A DNA stretch of 64,000 nucleotides from Pogostemon cablin (GCA_023678885.1 CM042957.1:945648-1009647), one strand, 5' to 3'; shown: positions 41,922-53,974, counted from the first letter of the stretch. Made by a program: numbers and translations. Notes: generated from the letters alone by a model not told the origin.

Positions 41922-44519
41922 CTAATTCTTGGAACTCCTATGCATGACCGTGTCACCCGCTCCCTCCATTTCAGCCGGTGGAACGACCCTTTTCCTCATC
42001 AGTGACTCTATAACCGAGTAATTTCTTTTCCGGCCACCTCTTGGCCTTGACTGGAATTGCTCATCAGAGACTTCAAAATCTCCCTGAATATGAGGAATTG
42101 CAAACACTATTATTCTTCTAATATCTAACAAATCAGCTTCTTTTGTAAGGAAACAGTGGAACTCAATGGGTGTTTTTAAAGAAAAACTCTTACAGGAGTA
42201 AAGATGTGGCAGCCAGATTTTTCATGCTTGTCTCTCACATGCTTGAATGTGAATCTCTTGTCACAACCAGTAATACCACATGAAAATGGTTTGAGCTCCA
42301 AATGTACAGCTTTTATATGCTGATTAAGATTTGATGTCTATACAAGAGTAAAGTGTCCATTAAGAATCTCTGTCATTAATCCAGAGACGAAAGACGCATC
42401 TTTTGTGACCCAGACTTTTGAGTATTTTGTATAAAATGGTGTGAAGAACTCGTCAACAAAAAGGAAATGATGAGTTAGGGACTCACAGTTGAAAATGTCA
42501 GTGTGCACCCCTTGAAGCTACACTTAATCCTCTCCAAAGAATGCCCTGCTTCATGCTTGCGAATGTGACGCTTGATGTTCTTCTTTAGCTGTTTTTCGCC
42601 ACATGTATCGCAGATAATGTATTGATGACAAGACTGAATATGCTGCCTCAGACACTTCTCATTAGTAAAATATTTCATACAGCCTGGTTCAGTACATAAA
42701 GCCTCCACTGAATCCAACACAACTGCATCATGCACAAAAATATCAGTTATGCTAAAATCATATGTATAACATACTCACTGAGGACAACCACACTAAAAGC
42801 AACTACCATGAGAGTCTTCGTGTTTACGCAATTTTGAGGGATATTTAAACACCTTTCCACAACCATGCTCCGGGCATACGTATTCCTTTGGATGCCCAAA
42901 ATCAGCAGAAGCAGCTTCATCATGAATCTCTTTCACATGCCTTGTCATATTACCCTGATAGGCAAATGTGCTTTGACAGGCATCGACAGCGCACTCGAAC
43001 AATTTTCCTTGATGTTGAAGCATGTGTCTGGTCAGGTGGTCCTTCCTTCTGTAACTGGAGTGGCAATCATCCACTGAACATACAAAAGGCCTCTGCAAAG
43101 ATATACAACTACTATAAGGGAAAGGAATTGTGCAGAACATTTTTTACAGGACTACTCGAGTTGAACAACAATTAACAAAACAAAGATTTCTCAAACCTCA
43201 AGAATAGCAAGCGTGATAGAGGCACACCTGACGGAGCTTCTCAGGCGGTCCCCCACCTGGTACTGATCCATTCAAGGTAATATTGCTGCCTCTCGCATTT
43301 TGGAGTTCTATAAATTGGGATCCAATGCTCACGCCCAGCAATATATCATGAAAATGTTTTTCTTCATTACTTCAATCTGCAAAATATTATGTTTTAATGA
43401 ACAAAATAACACAAAGCAATAAAGGTAATACTACGAGTTGCAAAATGACCAAGCCAACAAAATGGTAAGGCAGGTGAAATGCAGGAATTCAGCATGGCTC
43501 ACCTGAGTTACAAAAGACTAAAAGAGGCCATTCATAGAGTTATTGTAAATTGTAAGCACAAAAACATCAGTTCACACGTACAATTATTCAATTTTGTAAT
43601 TGAGTCAGTAAAGTACCAAATTCAACTGAAACGGGTGAAAAGCTACATAAGTCAGGAAACTGACCTCAACAGAATGACTTTGCGTGTGCTGCTTCAAATG
43701 GGCAGGCTTCTGGAAACTAGCACCGCATTCTTCACATATGTTGAGTCTCCTCTGCCCAATGTCTTCATTTGGCTCATTATCCTTCATTTTATCCTTCAAT
43801 AAAAAAATCAGCCTTTTACAAACAAAATATTATCAAGATGACAGTATAAATTTCAGATACTCAGACCTCGGTTTCAGTTTCTTGCATTTCAGTAAAAAGA
43901 TTTATTAAGTCAAATTTATACGAAACAAAACAAAAGCCTAGTAATTTTCTATTCATAATAATTGCAGATTTTAAATCTGAGATTTATATGAACAGATGAA
44001 AAAGTTGTACTATAATTTATCTATCTTAGGGTAGTACTGAAAATTGTGTTTGCATAAATTATCCTAGAATAGAGAAATACACGTAGATTGCCATTAAAAA
44101 AAACAATGACATAATAATTACTAAAGCCTCTTCAGTTCAGGTCTCCAAAAGCCTTCCGCATGGAAATATTCTCAGAAGAACGAAAGTTTTCATTTTAAGT
44201 CATCCTCAGAGGCCAATCCAATCCAAATTCGTCAAAATGGAAAATAAAAAAAATCCCTAAAATCAGAAACTCCATTAACTCAAGAGTCAAATAATTCTAT
44301 TCCGAACACACATACTCCATATTTTCACATACTCTTCAACTCAGGTCTCCATATTGAAGGTCTTTAACAACACTTTATGAATTCACATACCTGGTGGTGA
44401 TCCCGAATATGAGCCGCAATTAGGGCTTTCTTTGATCGGCAAACCCCACAATACTCGCAGAAATATCTTCTGACGTCTTTGAATATAGGATATCGTACTT
44501 TCTCTCCTTCAGCGCTCAT
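41922..44519 (-). CDS. TFIIIA: Transcription factor IIIA (C2H2 zinc-finger, 5S rRNA gene factor)
   Basis: Productive exons 44519-44391, 43793-43665, 43092-42807, 42722-42487, 42337-42194 and 42083-41922 join in frame to 361 residues. A run of C2H2 fingers begins with CEYCGVCRSKKALIAAH and CEECGASFQKPAHLKQH. It continues with CSVDDCHSSYRRKDHLTRH, CAVDACQSTFAYQGNMTRH, CPEHGCGKVFKYPSKLRKH, then CTEPGCMKYFTNEKCLRQH and further fingers to CGITGCDKRFTFKHVRDKH. The basic C-terminus holds GGRKRNY and MRKRVVPP. TFIIIA binds the internal promoter of 5S rRNA genes and also 5S rRNA itself. An extra cassette exon at 43376-43228 mimics 5S rRNA (separate entry). Its inclusion adds 149 nt and breaks the frame, the known plant feedback switch. 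Slightly shorter than Arabidopsis TFIIIA, mostly in linkers. Confidence 0.93.
43228..43376 (-). promoter_or_regulatory. P5SM: 5S rRNA-mimic cassette exon of TFIIIA
   Basis: The exon lies between TFIIIA exons 2 and 3 of the productive form, with AG before 43376 and GT after 43228. On the sense strand it shows 5S-like blocks in 5S order: CATTGGATCCCA, AGAACTCC, GCGAGAG, GTACCAGGTGGGGGACCGCC and GAGAAG-CTCC. In plants this structured exon binds ribosomal protein L5 and controls skipping; inclusion leads to nonsense-mediated decay. Length 149 nt (not a multiple of 3) fits that role. Confidence 0.9.
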
Positions 44520-45392
44520 TTTCTATGCGCAAAGAGGAGAAACAGTACATGTATGTCTATGACGGAGGAGTATGCCAACTGAACGGCCCGCCGCTAAAAT
44601 GTAACGTGGGTGCAGTGGATGGGCGTCCAGAAATTAGGGTTAGGGCATAAATACTTTCAGATAAGGGTATTTATGTAATTTCAGTTCCAGCCACAAGAAC
44701 TCTTAAAATTAGCAATTTTGCCACAAGAGAATTAATGTTTGCAATATTTTTACATGAAGTAGTATTTCGTTAAACATAAGCATGTTATTAACCCTTGTGT
44801 ATGGAAAATTGAATTAAATCAAATTTAAATTGAAATAATTTGTTGACTATTTAATTTTTTTAGTAGTAAAATACATAATTCATTCATACTGTAATGAGTC
44901 ATAGCATATCGAATAATTGAACAAAAATATGTGTAGACAATTAAATTTTATTGCTTAATAAATAAAAATGTAATGAAAAATATATTAAATATTGATTAAA
45001 TATTTATTTATTAAGAGATTTAAATAAATTAATTCCTAAAATAAATAAATAAATATTTGATAATTAATATAATTATTTGAGCCCAAATTCAAGTCAAATC
45101 CAACAATCCACCATGCTTATTTAAATTAAATAAGGCAAGTCAAATTCAGCAGGCCTAATTAAATTAAATATGTCTATGTCCAGTCCAGCAGTCTTAATTA
45201 AAGGAGAAAATCTCAACATATCTTTTAAGAAGAAAATATCTCACAAGTGATTATTTCCTCTACCTAGGGCCTTCAGGCCTCATTCCATTAATTCTGAAAA
45301 TCCTGAAAACTCGGAGAGCTCTGAATAAACTTGGAATCTCTGCGAATATCAAGTTATTCTTCAAGGATCAATCCAGAAACGACATTAAATTT
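44520..45392. other. TFIIIA promoter side and AT-rich spacer
   Basis: 5' flank of TFIIIA, then AT-rich DNA. From ~45080 the sequence becomes more balanced and leads into the minisatellite. 45080-46020 may be an old retrotransposon LTR or other repeat, but I cannot define its ends. Confidence 0.3.
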
Positions 45393-45745
45393 GAGATCAA
45401 GATGGGGCTCGTGGAGCCCCTTAAATTCAACGTTTCTTAAAATCAAGTTCATCAAGCAATATTCGTGAAGTCTGAAATCAAGGTGGGGCTCTTGGAGCCC
45501 CTTAGATTCAACGTTTCTTCAAATCAAGTTCATCAAGCAATATTCGTGATTCAACGTTTCTTCAAATCAAGTTCATCAAGCAATGAGATCAAGGTGGGGC
45601 TCGTGGAGCCCCTTCGATTCAACGTTTCTTCAAATCAAGTTCATAAAGCAATATTCATAAAGTTTGAGATCAAGGTGGGGCTCGTGGAGCCCTTTAGATT
45701 CAACGTTTTTTCAAATCAAGTTCATCAAGTAATATTCTTGAAGTC
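45393..45745 (+). repeat. Hairpin-bearing minisatellite
   Basis: Four full units and one partial unit of ~80 bp. Each full unit has GAGATCAAGGTGGGGCTCGT, then GGAGCCCC, TTCAACGTTTCTTCAAATCA and AGTTCATCAAGCAATATT. GGGGCTC-GTG-GAGCCCC folds as a stem-loop in every full unit (a 7-bp stem, shortened by one pair in the last). Confidence 0.8.
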
Positions 45746-46098
45746 AACGGTGTTCTAGCAAATTGAATGGTGTTCTTCGCGATAAATTCTCAAGTAAATG
45801 TTTGGTCCGAACAAAGGCTCGACACCTTCGGACAAACGTTCTTCAAGTCAAACTCGAGCACGGACAAGCTTCATCCGAAGATCTGGCTCAAAAAGTTGAA
45901 AAAGTCAGCTCAAGAGATGAATCAGAGGATAACTAGGAGCTGTTTACTCAAATTCTCAAGTTCAATCCACCTTGGATTATCTTTGTAATTTATTTTGTGT
46001 TTATTATTCAATAAATACAAATTTTGTTGTTATTAAAAATTAATATTATAATATAATATAAACATATTTGTATAAACTATACATTAATTATAGGATTA

Positions 46099-46546
46099 AT
46101 TACTAATATGTACACACTTTGCACCCCTAATTACTACTAGATATATTGATATAAAATAATTATTATTTAATAAATATTAAAGTAAAATACCAATTATAAC
46201 CCTAAACCCATTCACTTTTAGACCACAAACCCTAACCCCCACCCACCGCCAGCGGCCGGTAGTCGAAAAAATCCGTACCGCCGGCGGCCGATCGCTGGAA
46301 AATTCCTTACCGCCGCCGGAGCTTCGCCGGACCACCACACTTTTTTGCTGCACACACTTATTTTTTACCGCACACACTTTTATTACTGCACACACTTTGC
46401 TGCAAACGAACTCTTGTTGCACACAATATTTATGTGCAACACATTGTAGGGGTAATATTGAAATATTACTATATATTTTTGTAGTAATAGTTTTATATGT
46501 TTGTATCTCATAGTAATTAAGGTTTTTTTTTGTACCTAATAGTAAT
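46099..46546 (-). mobile_element. Dispersed GC-core element, copy B
   Basis: Read on the minus strand it follows copy A (34863-35278) along its length: GGTACAAAAAAAA…, ATTACCCCTACAATGTG, repeated GTGTGCAG units, GTGGTGGTCCGGCGAAGCTC, GGCCGCCGGCGG, GGTGGGTG…GTTAGGGTTTGTGGT. Ends ATTACTAATATGTAC and (inverted) ATTACTATTAGGTAC are clear inverted repeats. Copy B is longer in the GC-rich core. Confidence 0.75.
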
Positions 46547-46709
46547 CATCTCTTAATTATATGACATTTTGTCTTGCATAGATGATGTACAATCACCACA
46601 GTTATTCTTTAATTAAAAAATAAAATAATAATCTTACACTTCTTCAACTATAACTAAGGAAATGTGTGGGCATTAGAAAGTGAGAACAGAATTTAGTCAT
46701 TACAATAAA

Positions 46710-48295
46710 CTAGTATTTACCCGGATCCGTGCGTTGCACGGTCATGAATTTTTATAATAGAACTATAGTATGTAATGGGTTGTTTAATTTTAGTGGAAAT
46801 ATGAAGCATTACAATCCAATTATGCGATTGTAAAGTTTTAATAACTGGATAATAAAAAATATTTAGTCAGATTGTATAAAAAAAATACATACATAAATGA
46901 AAATTTGATTATGAAAAAATTAGTAATTATTAAAAAAAATAGAAATTTCATAAAGTAGTATCATTTTTAAAATCCATATAAAATAGAAAGTCATAAATTT
47001 CTAAAAACTTATCTAAAAACAACATTCTTACAGGTACTGCTGTCAACGTCTTTCTTATCACAAAGCATGATTTTCAAATCTTTACGATTTGTAACTCTAG
47101 ATACCGCAACGTATAACTGATCGTAACCAAAATTTGATCTCTTTAGGTAGATGCCAACGTGGTTCAATGATTGTCCCTGACTTTTATTTATTGTCATTGC
47201 GTAAGAGACTATTATTGGAAATTGTTTCCTTTGGAACCTAAAAGGAATTCTAGAGTCTGAATGTGTCAATGTTAATCTTGGAATTAGAACACGTTGACCT
47301 GCACTGTTACCTGTTAGGACTTTAGCCTGCAAAACTCTGTCTCCTAGTTTTGTAATCACCAGCCTTGTCCCGTTACACAATCCCCTGACATGATCTAAAT
47401 TTCTTAGAAGCATTACTGGTGTTCCAATCTTCAAAATGAGTTCATGGTTAGGTATTCCAGAACATTTAATTGAATTGAAGAATTATGGCGTGTGGACATC
47501 AGCCAATATATCAATGTTGGAGTCAGATTTTGATGTTGAGTCTGAACTAAGATAAGTCTTGGATTCTGTTCGCGACTTGCTGTCGTAAGGACCAACTGTC
47601 GGGAGCAAGTGCTAGAGAAACTAAACCAGACTGAAATTTGGTTTTAAACCCTAAAGGAGGTACTTAAATTTTTAAATGACAATTAAAAATATAAATAAAT
47701 TTAAATGACAATTAAAAAATATAAATAAATTAGAAAATGAGCTACTTAAAATTTGTTGAATAAAAATATATAAATAAATTAGAAAATGAGGTACTTAAAA
47801 TTTATTGAATAAAAATGTCAAGGGATGGTTAATGGTGAAGATGAATTCTTAAATAATAAAGGATTAGGATTTTTAGATGACAATTAAAAATATAAATAAA
47901 TTTAAATGACAATTAAATTAGAAAATAAGCTACTTAAAATTTGTTGAATAAAAATATATAAATAAATTATAAAATGAGGTACTTAAATTTTGTTGAATAA
48001 AAATGTCAAGGGATGGTTAATGGTGAAGATGAAAAATTTGTTGAATAAAAATACTTAAAATTTGTTGAATAAAAATATATAAATAAATTAGAAAATGAGA
48101 TACTTAAATTTTGTTGAATAAAAATGTCAAGGGAAGATTAATGGTTAAGATGAATTCTTAAATAATAAAGGATTAAGATTAAATTAAAAGGTTTATAAAA
48201 TAGGTAAAATTAGAAAATGGGGGAAAAATTGAGTCTAATTTTAGCAAAATCATTTTGCTTTTATATATGTGTATATGTATAGATAGATAGATAGA
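46710..48295 (-). mobile_element. Nonautonomous Helitron with helicase remnant
   Basis: On the minus strand it begins A|TCTATCTATC…ATATATAAAAGC (48295 downward). It ends with the hairpin CCGTGCAACGCACGG (46741-46727), a 13-nt spacer and CTAG|T (46713-46710), the canonical plant Helitron structure with A/T insertion. The 5' third (~47655-48180) contains imperfect internal repeats of ~120-190 bp with ATGTCAAGGGATGGTTAATG-type blocks. A broken PIF1-like helicase end lies inside. Confidence 0.85.
47009..47578 (-). pseudogene. Helitron PIF1-like helicase, C-terminal remnant
   Basis: The minus-strand frame shows the C-terminal part of Helitron Rep-helicases: NHELILKIGTPVMLLRN, GLCNGTRLVITKLGDRVL, FQRKQFPIIVSYAMTINKSQ and YDQLYVAVSRVTNRKDLK (helicase motifs V-VI region). 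Upstream, the frame carries an in-frame TAA (47483-47485) where the family usually has Glu before the …NSIKCSGIPNH block, and the Rep and N-terminal helicase parts are missing. It is a non-functional fragment that marks the Helitron's ancestry. Confidence 0.85.
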
Positions 48296-48417
48296 TAAAA
48301 TGGTTAACACTATATAAAGTATTTAATTTAATTTAATTTAATTGTCATTTATTTATTATCTTAAAAGGTAATTATATGATTAATTATGCTCACAAAGTAC
48401 ACATTAGTGAAACGGGG

Positions 48418-48423
48418 TATAAA
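48418..48423 (+). promoter_or_regulatory. TATA box of the ALADIN gene
   Basis: TATAAA in the context GGGGTATAAAGGAGGGCGGGAA, ~345 bp before the ATG. A similar motif, GATACGATATAGAGGAGGGC, follows at ~48521. The Helitron edge is ~120 bp upstream. Confidence 0.5.
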
Positions 48424-48765
48424 GGAGGGCGGGAACAAAATCAAGAATCAAGAACTCTCTCTCGTCTCAAGATTCAACTTTCAAGAACCAAGAATACTGA
48501 ATACGTAAAACCCTACGTTAGCGATACGATATAGAGGAGGGCAGGAACAATATCAATAATCAAGAACACCTAGAATCCAACTGTTTCTATTGTCTACCCC
48601 AAGAATTGATAGATTTATACGTTACTGAAACGATTCAAAATCAAGATTCAATAATCCCTAGAACCCTATCCTCTCTCGTCTTCCCCCCTCCTCTCAAGAA
48701 TCAAGAATACTCTCCCCCCTCATTTCTCTCACATTCTTTCCTTTCTCTCTCACCCTCCTCTCGCT

Positions 48766-51700
48766 ATGACGTCCTTCCCCCAACCTGGCACTGTCACCAT
48801 CTGCGAGATCAACCGAGAATTCTGTACCTTATTTTCACTACTTTCACAACTTCGTCTAATTTTTTTTTTTTTTTGTTTCTAACCTTAGAGAAACTTCTGA
48901 CATTTTGTTTAATTTATTTTTGCAGTTACTGCCGATCACCTCAGCGATGACCAGGCTAGGGAGACATACGCAAAAATTCTTGTACTCCACTTCAATCTAT
49001 ACACACAAACACACACACTTTTGATTTAGAGGCTGTAAAATTTTTATTTGAATATGTTTTATTTAACCATAAATTCATTGGTATTATAGGGAACTGTATT
49101 TAGTCCCATACCATTCGAACCGGAAAACTTATTGGGGGCGGTGACCGAGCACGAACCGGTGTTACGAAATAAGGGTATCTTCGGTGTGTTATCAGATGCA
49201 ACACAGGCCCTTTTGAGTGGCTCTCTCAAGCCTCTTTTTCAGCCTGCTTCCGTAAGTATCTGCACTTTTTTCCCCCCTTATCCAAATTAAATGTCCTAAT
49301 TTGTTATGAATAATTAATTGATAGGTTAGAGGTTTGGCCAATAATAATGGCTTTTGGATGTTGCACTGTTTACTTGGTAAAGAAGTCAATATCTTAGAAA
49401 CTGTGTGATACAAATGCTGTATTAGTTTTGATATGAATTGCAATATGAAATGTGCAATGGTTGGTGAAACTGATGTCACATTGTTTGCAAATTGGAGAAA
49501 AACGTATAGCTGTATGTTGCATCTAGAATATTTCAGATTATTGCCATTTACTTTAAATAGTCTTATCTATCATCTTCTTAAAGCAAACTGAGAACTCGGA
49601 GGCTTAGGCTCTGAAGCTTTCTTGTAATTATTTGTGCTGCAGTTTGAAATGTGTGTATGAGTTTGCACCTTTGCACATTCTTACAGACTAAGGATGAGGA
49701 CTGCGTGTGATTAGTTTTATGACTCCACTTATATGGTTTTTACTTTCTTGTAATATTTTAGGTAAAAATCTTGCAAGATATTGATCTTCATAGCGTAAGT
49801 TGGCATCACCACAAACAGATTTTAGCATTTATTTCTGGGCCACACCAGGTGACAATCTGTGACTACAATGATCCTGGTACTACCATTACCACTACTGATG
49901 CTTTATTTTACTACCCTCTGGAATATCAAGATTTTGTTGCCTAAGAGATTTTCTTTGTTATTGATCCTATGTTATTTGGTGTTTTTTTTCTTTCCTTTTG
50001 TCTTCAATCAGATGGAAAGTCCCCTTGTGTCTTGTCCCATGAGTCCCAGAAAGATGTAAAGATTCTTGAGTGGAGACCTAATGGGGGAAAAAGCCTTTCT
50101 GTAGCATGCAAGTGAGTCCTAACTGAATCTTTTTGACTCATCAACTACTGTATATTTGTATTTTACTGAACTTTCTTGTTATCATCGTACAATTTTTGAA
50201 CTTGGGAAATGCTTTTTATGTTGATCATAGGGGTGGCATTTGCATTTGGGCTGCTTCTTATCTCGGTAATGTTCCATCTGTGAGATCAGGGGTGAGTTCA
50301 AACACACTTTCCAGAGGTTCTGCAACTAGATGGACTCTTGTGGATTTCCTTCGAAGTTTTGATCCTGAACAAATCAGTGCACTTTCATGGTGTCCTGATG
50401 GAAGATATCCTTAACTATAGTCTTAAATAAACTTTAAATATATCATGTCTTTTTTTCAGTAGTTTACTTGTGGGCGGAAATTAAATTAAAAATATTTTCC
50501 GTACTGTTGTTCTGATTTATCAAAGATTTTATTGCCATCCTTGTGAGAAAGATGAACTGTTACTGTCTCAGTTATTGCACTTTCAATATGGTAAAGAAGT
50601 GTTTTCAATCCAGCTAGCTTTTCCATTTATGCTGGAAGTTTAGTCAGGTTCTGCAGTAACTCAAGTTTCTATTTTGTCATTTTTAGCAATGGAATTATAG
50701 TACATTATATTCTATTTTCTTGTCTATTGGGGCAATAAAACGCTTGCTTATCTACATTTCATTATTTTTATACATCTAGTTGCATTTTTATATTTCAGTT
50801 GGAAAACTAACATACTTTTGAAAAATTCCTTGTTCCCGACAAGTGCTAGTTGAGGTCAAAATATTTCTTGACTTGGTTTTACATATCTAGCATCAGCTTC
50901 ATTTGAGGGTTCATCTTTCACTATTTGGGATATGTCACAAGGTAAATAATACTCTCCCTTATTGTTTTCTTTAATTTGTAAATTTCGAAATGTGAAACTA
51001 GTTGAAGGCTCCATAAAATAAGATAATATTGTTCATTTCCTTATTTCCGTATCAAATTCTGATTATATTGACTTGTGTAATACTATTGTGGTGTTTGCAA
51101 GAAATGTCACTGCTTTTAATCACATTTTCTTTAAAGCTGGTCTCTCACTACTTTTGGAGTTTACAAGTGATTGTCGCCGTATAAGAAGTGGTTTGAAAAC
51201 ACCACCTTGTAAACTTTTCATGTATTTTTTAATGCAATAAAGTTTATCAGGCTAAATTTTAATTTTTTAAGGAATTGACTTTGTAAATAATATATATTTT
51301 AGACGCACAATATTTTTAAAGCACTGTTAATCTGTTATATCTTCTCTCTTTTTCTGTGCCTTCCTTTCTTCTTAATGACAATCCTCTTACATCTACAGGG
51401 CTGGGCACTCCTATTCGTAGGGGTTTAGGAGGCATATCTCTGTTAAAGTGGTCCCCGTCAGGAGATTATTTTTTTGCTGCGAAATTGTACAATAAATAAG
51501 ATCATGTTATTTACTTTTAAGAATGCTTGCTATGCTTTTTATGATCCTTTCATAGTGGCCAATTTTCAATGCAGTGATGGGACATTTTATCTCTGGGAGA
51601 CAAACACATGGACATCAGAACCATGGTCCTCAAAGAATGGGTTTGTCACGGTCAGTGGATAATCTATTATCTGTGTTGGTGATAAATTGTCTATTTCCAA

Positions 51701-53974
51701 GTTTCAACCTGTCAGGTCAAATTATGAATTGTTCTGTTTCATTCTTAGGCAACTATGTGTTTGTTATTTTGATGTCTTTAGTGGAGTCTTACACCCAAAT
51801 GTGAATTTTTTTTCTTTTTCTCTTGGTAAATTCAGGTTGATAGTTTTGATTTGGGAGAAATCTCTGATTATGAAGCTCAAGTTGATGGGAAAATTAATTC
51901 TTCACTTGCTCTTGGTTAAAACTTAGTAGTGTTTATGAACATGCTGTTCTATCCAAAACAGCTTGCCAAGCTGCTTTGGAATCAAGATGGTGACATTTCT
52001 TACATTTATTTTTGGATGTCATTTATATTGAGGGATTGTGCCTTCATCATGTGTTGTTTGTTCGAGTCTGTAGTCTTGAATACTTTAATTATTACTCTGG
52101 ATAATTTCTTATAGGAGGGTTGTAGTCCAATTGTTTGTTTAATTGCTAATTGTTACATTGTAGGGAGCAACATGGGATCCAGATGGACACATGATACTTC
52201 TTTCCTTTTCTGAATCTTCATCATTAGCTTCTATTCACTTTGCATCGAAACCTCCGTCACTTGGTATATGACTCATCTTTTATTTGTATTCGTTCAATTT
52301 TATTAATGTCTATCTTGTTATTTTGTTTTGAGAATTTGGATGATATTGACCGGTTTGTAGCAATGTATCTTGTAAATTACAATTTAAGTAACAGAGGAAA
52401 GGTCATCATTGTGGGATTGTATGCGTTCCTGAGATTATTATTATTTATTTATTAGTTTGTTATGAAGTTACTGGTGTCTCACATGGCATTTAACATAAAA
52501 AGAACTAGCATTTTACGTAAGGACAAGTGCAGAATTATAGTTTCATATCCTTTACTGACACATTTTCATAATTGTTGTGAATTAGGTATTAGTATTTTTC
52601 GGTAATAGCATCTTTTTTTGCAATACAGTAAAAAAAAACCTGTTTCTTATTGCTGTGGCTTTTCTTAAAATTTCAAGAAATAGTCCAGTCAAACTAGAGC
52701 CATCTTATAACAGAGTTTCTGTAGGTCTCTGCAGTTCAATCTTTTCTTAAAATGTTTTGAGAAGTCTTTCATTCTATTTGTACCCGGTTCAATATTTGTT
52801 CATGTTCTTTTTCTGTGGGATGCACTTTTTTGAATATATATTAATTTATTTTACAGATGCACATCTAATACCGGTTGAATTGGCAGAGATGAAATTGACT
52901 GACAGGTAGATATCTATTGAAATAGCTGTAAGATATAGAATTTCTCTACTCTCTTGTTACGATCTACCTACAGTTTGGATAAATGTCGCATGAAATTTTC
53001 ATTCTTATAACGAGAGGGTGTTTTAGAATAAATCATAAGTGATTATAATTATTGCTTCCGCTTATAAGAAGTAGATTTTGGTGTTCTAAATGAAATAATT
53101 ATCTATAATTTGAAATTTAAGATTTGAGGAGGGGTTGCTCTTGCTCTTTTGTTATCCTTATTCTCAATGTACGATCTTTAGCATATGTATCAAACAAGTA
53201 TTTCATTTGGTGGCTATTATATTGTTGACACTCATGAATTGCCCATTTTAGAGGACTGCAGTTGTTAGTATCTTTTCACTAGGGATTATTATTTCAATTT
53301 TGGTACCTTCCCCAACCCCAACCTGTTTTATTATTTATCGCAATCCTGCAGTCGGGTAATAGAGAAGATAGCATGGGACGCTTCTGGAGAGAGATTGGCT
53401 GTATCATATCAAGATGGTGATAAATTGTACAAAGGCCTCGTAGCTATATTTGATGTTAAAAGGACTCCCTTAATTTCAACATCATTGATGTAAGTGTAAA
53501 TTTCTAGCTTAATGAGAAGCATTCCACTCATACAATTCCCTTCATCACTCATCAGAATGTTCTTATGTGCAATTTATCCATTAGACTCTAATATGTATTT
53601 TTGCTCATCCAGTGGATTCATCCGAGGTCCTGGAGACGACCCCAAGCCAGTAGCATTTTCTTTCCATGACAAGTTCAAACAAGGACCTTTGCTTTCTGTG
53701 GTTTGTGATTTTTATACTCTGCCCTACCTGCTTTTCATCAACGTATTAGGTTTCATTCTCAACACTGGAGTCATTATGATTCTATGATTTCTTGATGTGA
53801 TATATTCTAGAAGTTGTGTATAAAATTTGATCTAATTTAAAAAAAATAAACAGTTGTTTCTGTTCCAATTCCACCACTCTTCAGCATCTTGACTGACTAT
53901 CTTTTGTGCAGTGTTGGAGCAGTGGATTTTGCTGTACGTACCCGCTTTTATTTCGCTCCAGTATGCTACCATAG
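48766..53974 (+). CDS. AAAS/ALADIN: ALADIN, WD40 nucleoporin of the nuclear pore
   Basis: Fourteen exons: 48766-48823, 48926-48981, 49090-49251, 49762-49876, 50012-50111, 50231-50404, 50883-50941, 51399-51486, 51575-51650, 52164-52263, 52857-52905, 53352-53489, 53613-53700 and 53912-53974. The protein begins MTSFPQPGTVTICEINRE and shows FSPIPFEPENLLGAV, VSWHHHKQILAFISG, SLSVACKGGICIWAASYLG, LASASFEGSSFTIWDMSQ, GTFYLWETNTWTSEPWSS, GATWDPDGHMILLSFSES and IEKIAWDASGERLAVSYQDG. It ends WSSGFCCTYPLLFRSSMLP, nearly the fixed ALADIN C-terminus. WD repeats form a propeller on the nuclear pore cytoplasmic side; in plants ALADIN also links to spindle assembly. The intron 50405-50882 is AT-AC; the others are GT-AG. 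The frame stays open throughout, so it is likely functional. Confidence 0.93.
50405..50882 (+). other. U12-type AT-AC intron in ALADIN
   Basis: The exon ends …GATGGAAG. The intron starts ATATCCTTAAC (U12 donor) and ends TTCTTGACTTGGTTTTAC, with a U12-like branch TTCTTGAC at 50865-50872, ~11 nt before the AC. Joining gives CPDG-RYLASASFEG, which fits the WD repeat. Confidence 0.88.

Noticed and set aside
45465..45988. Two open frames over the hairpin minisatellite
   Set aside because: Unit length and indels keep the frame open by chance; no start context or domain.
46177..46422. Small minus-strand protein with Cys/Val repeats
   Set aside because: It reads through GTGTGCAG repeats and the core of element copy B.
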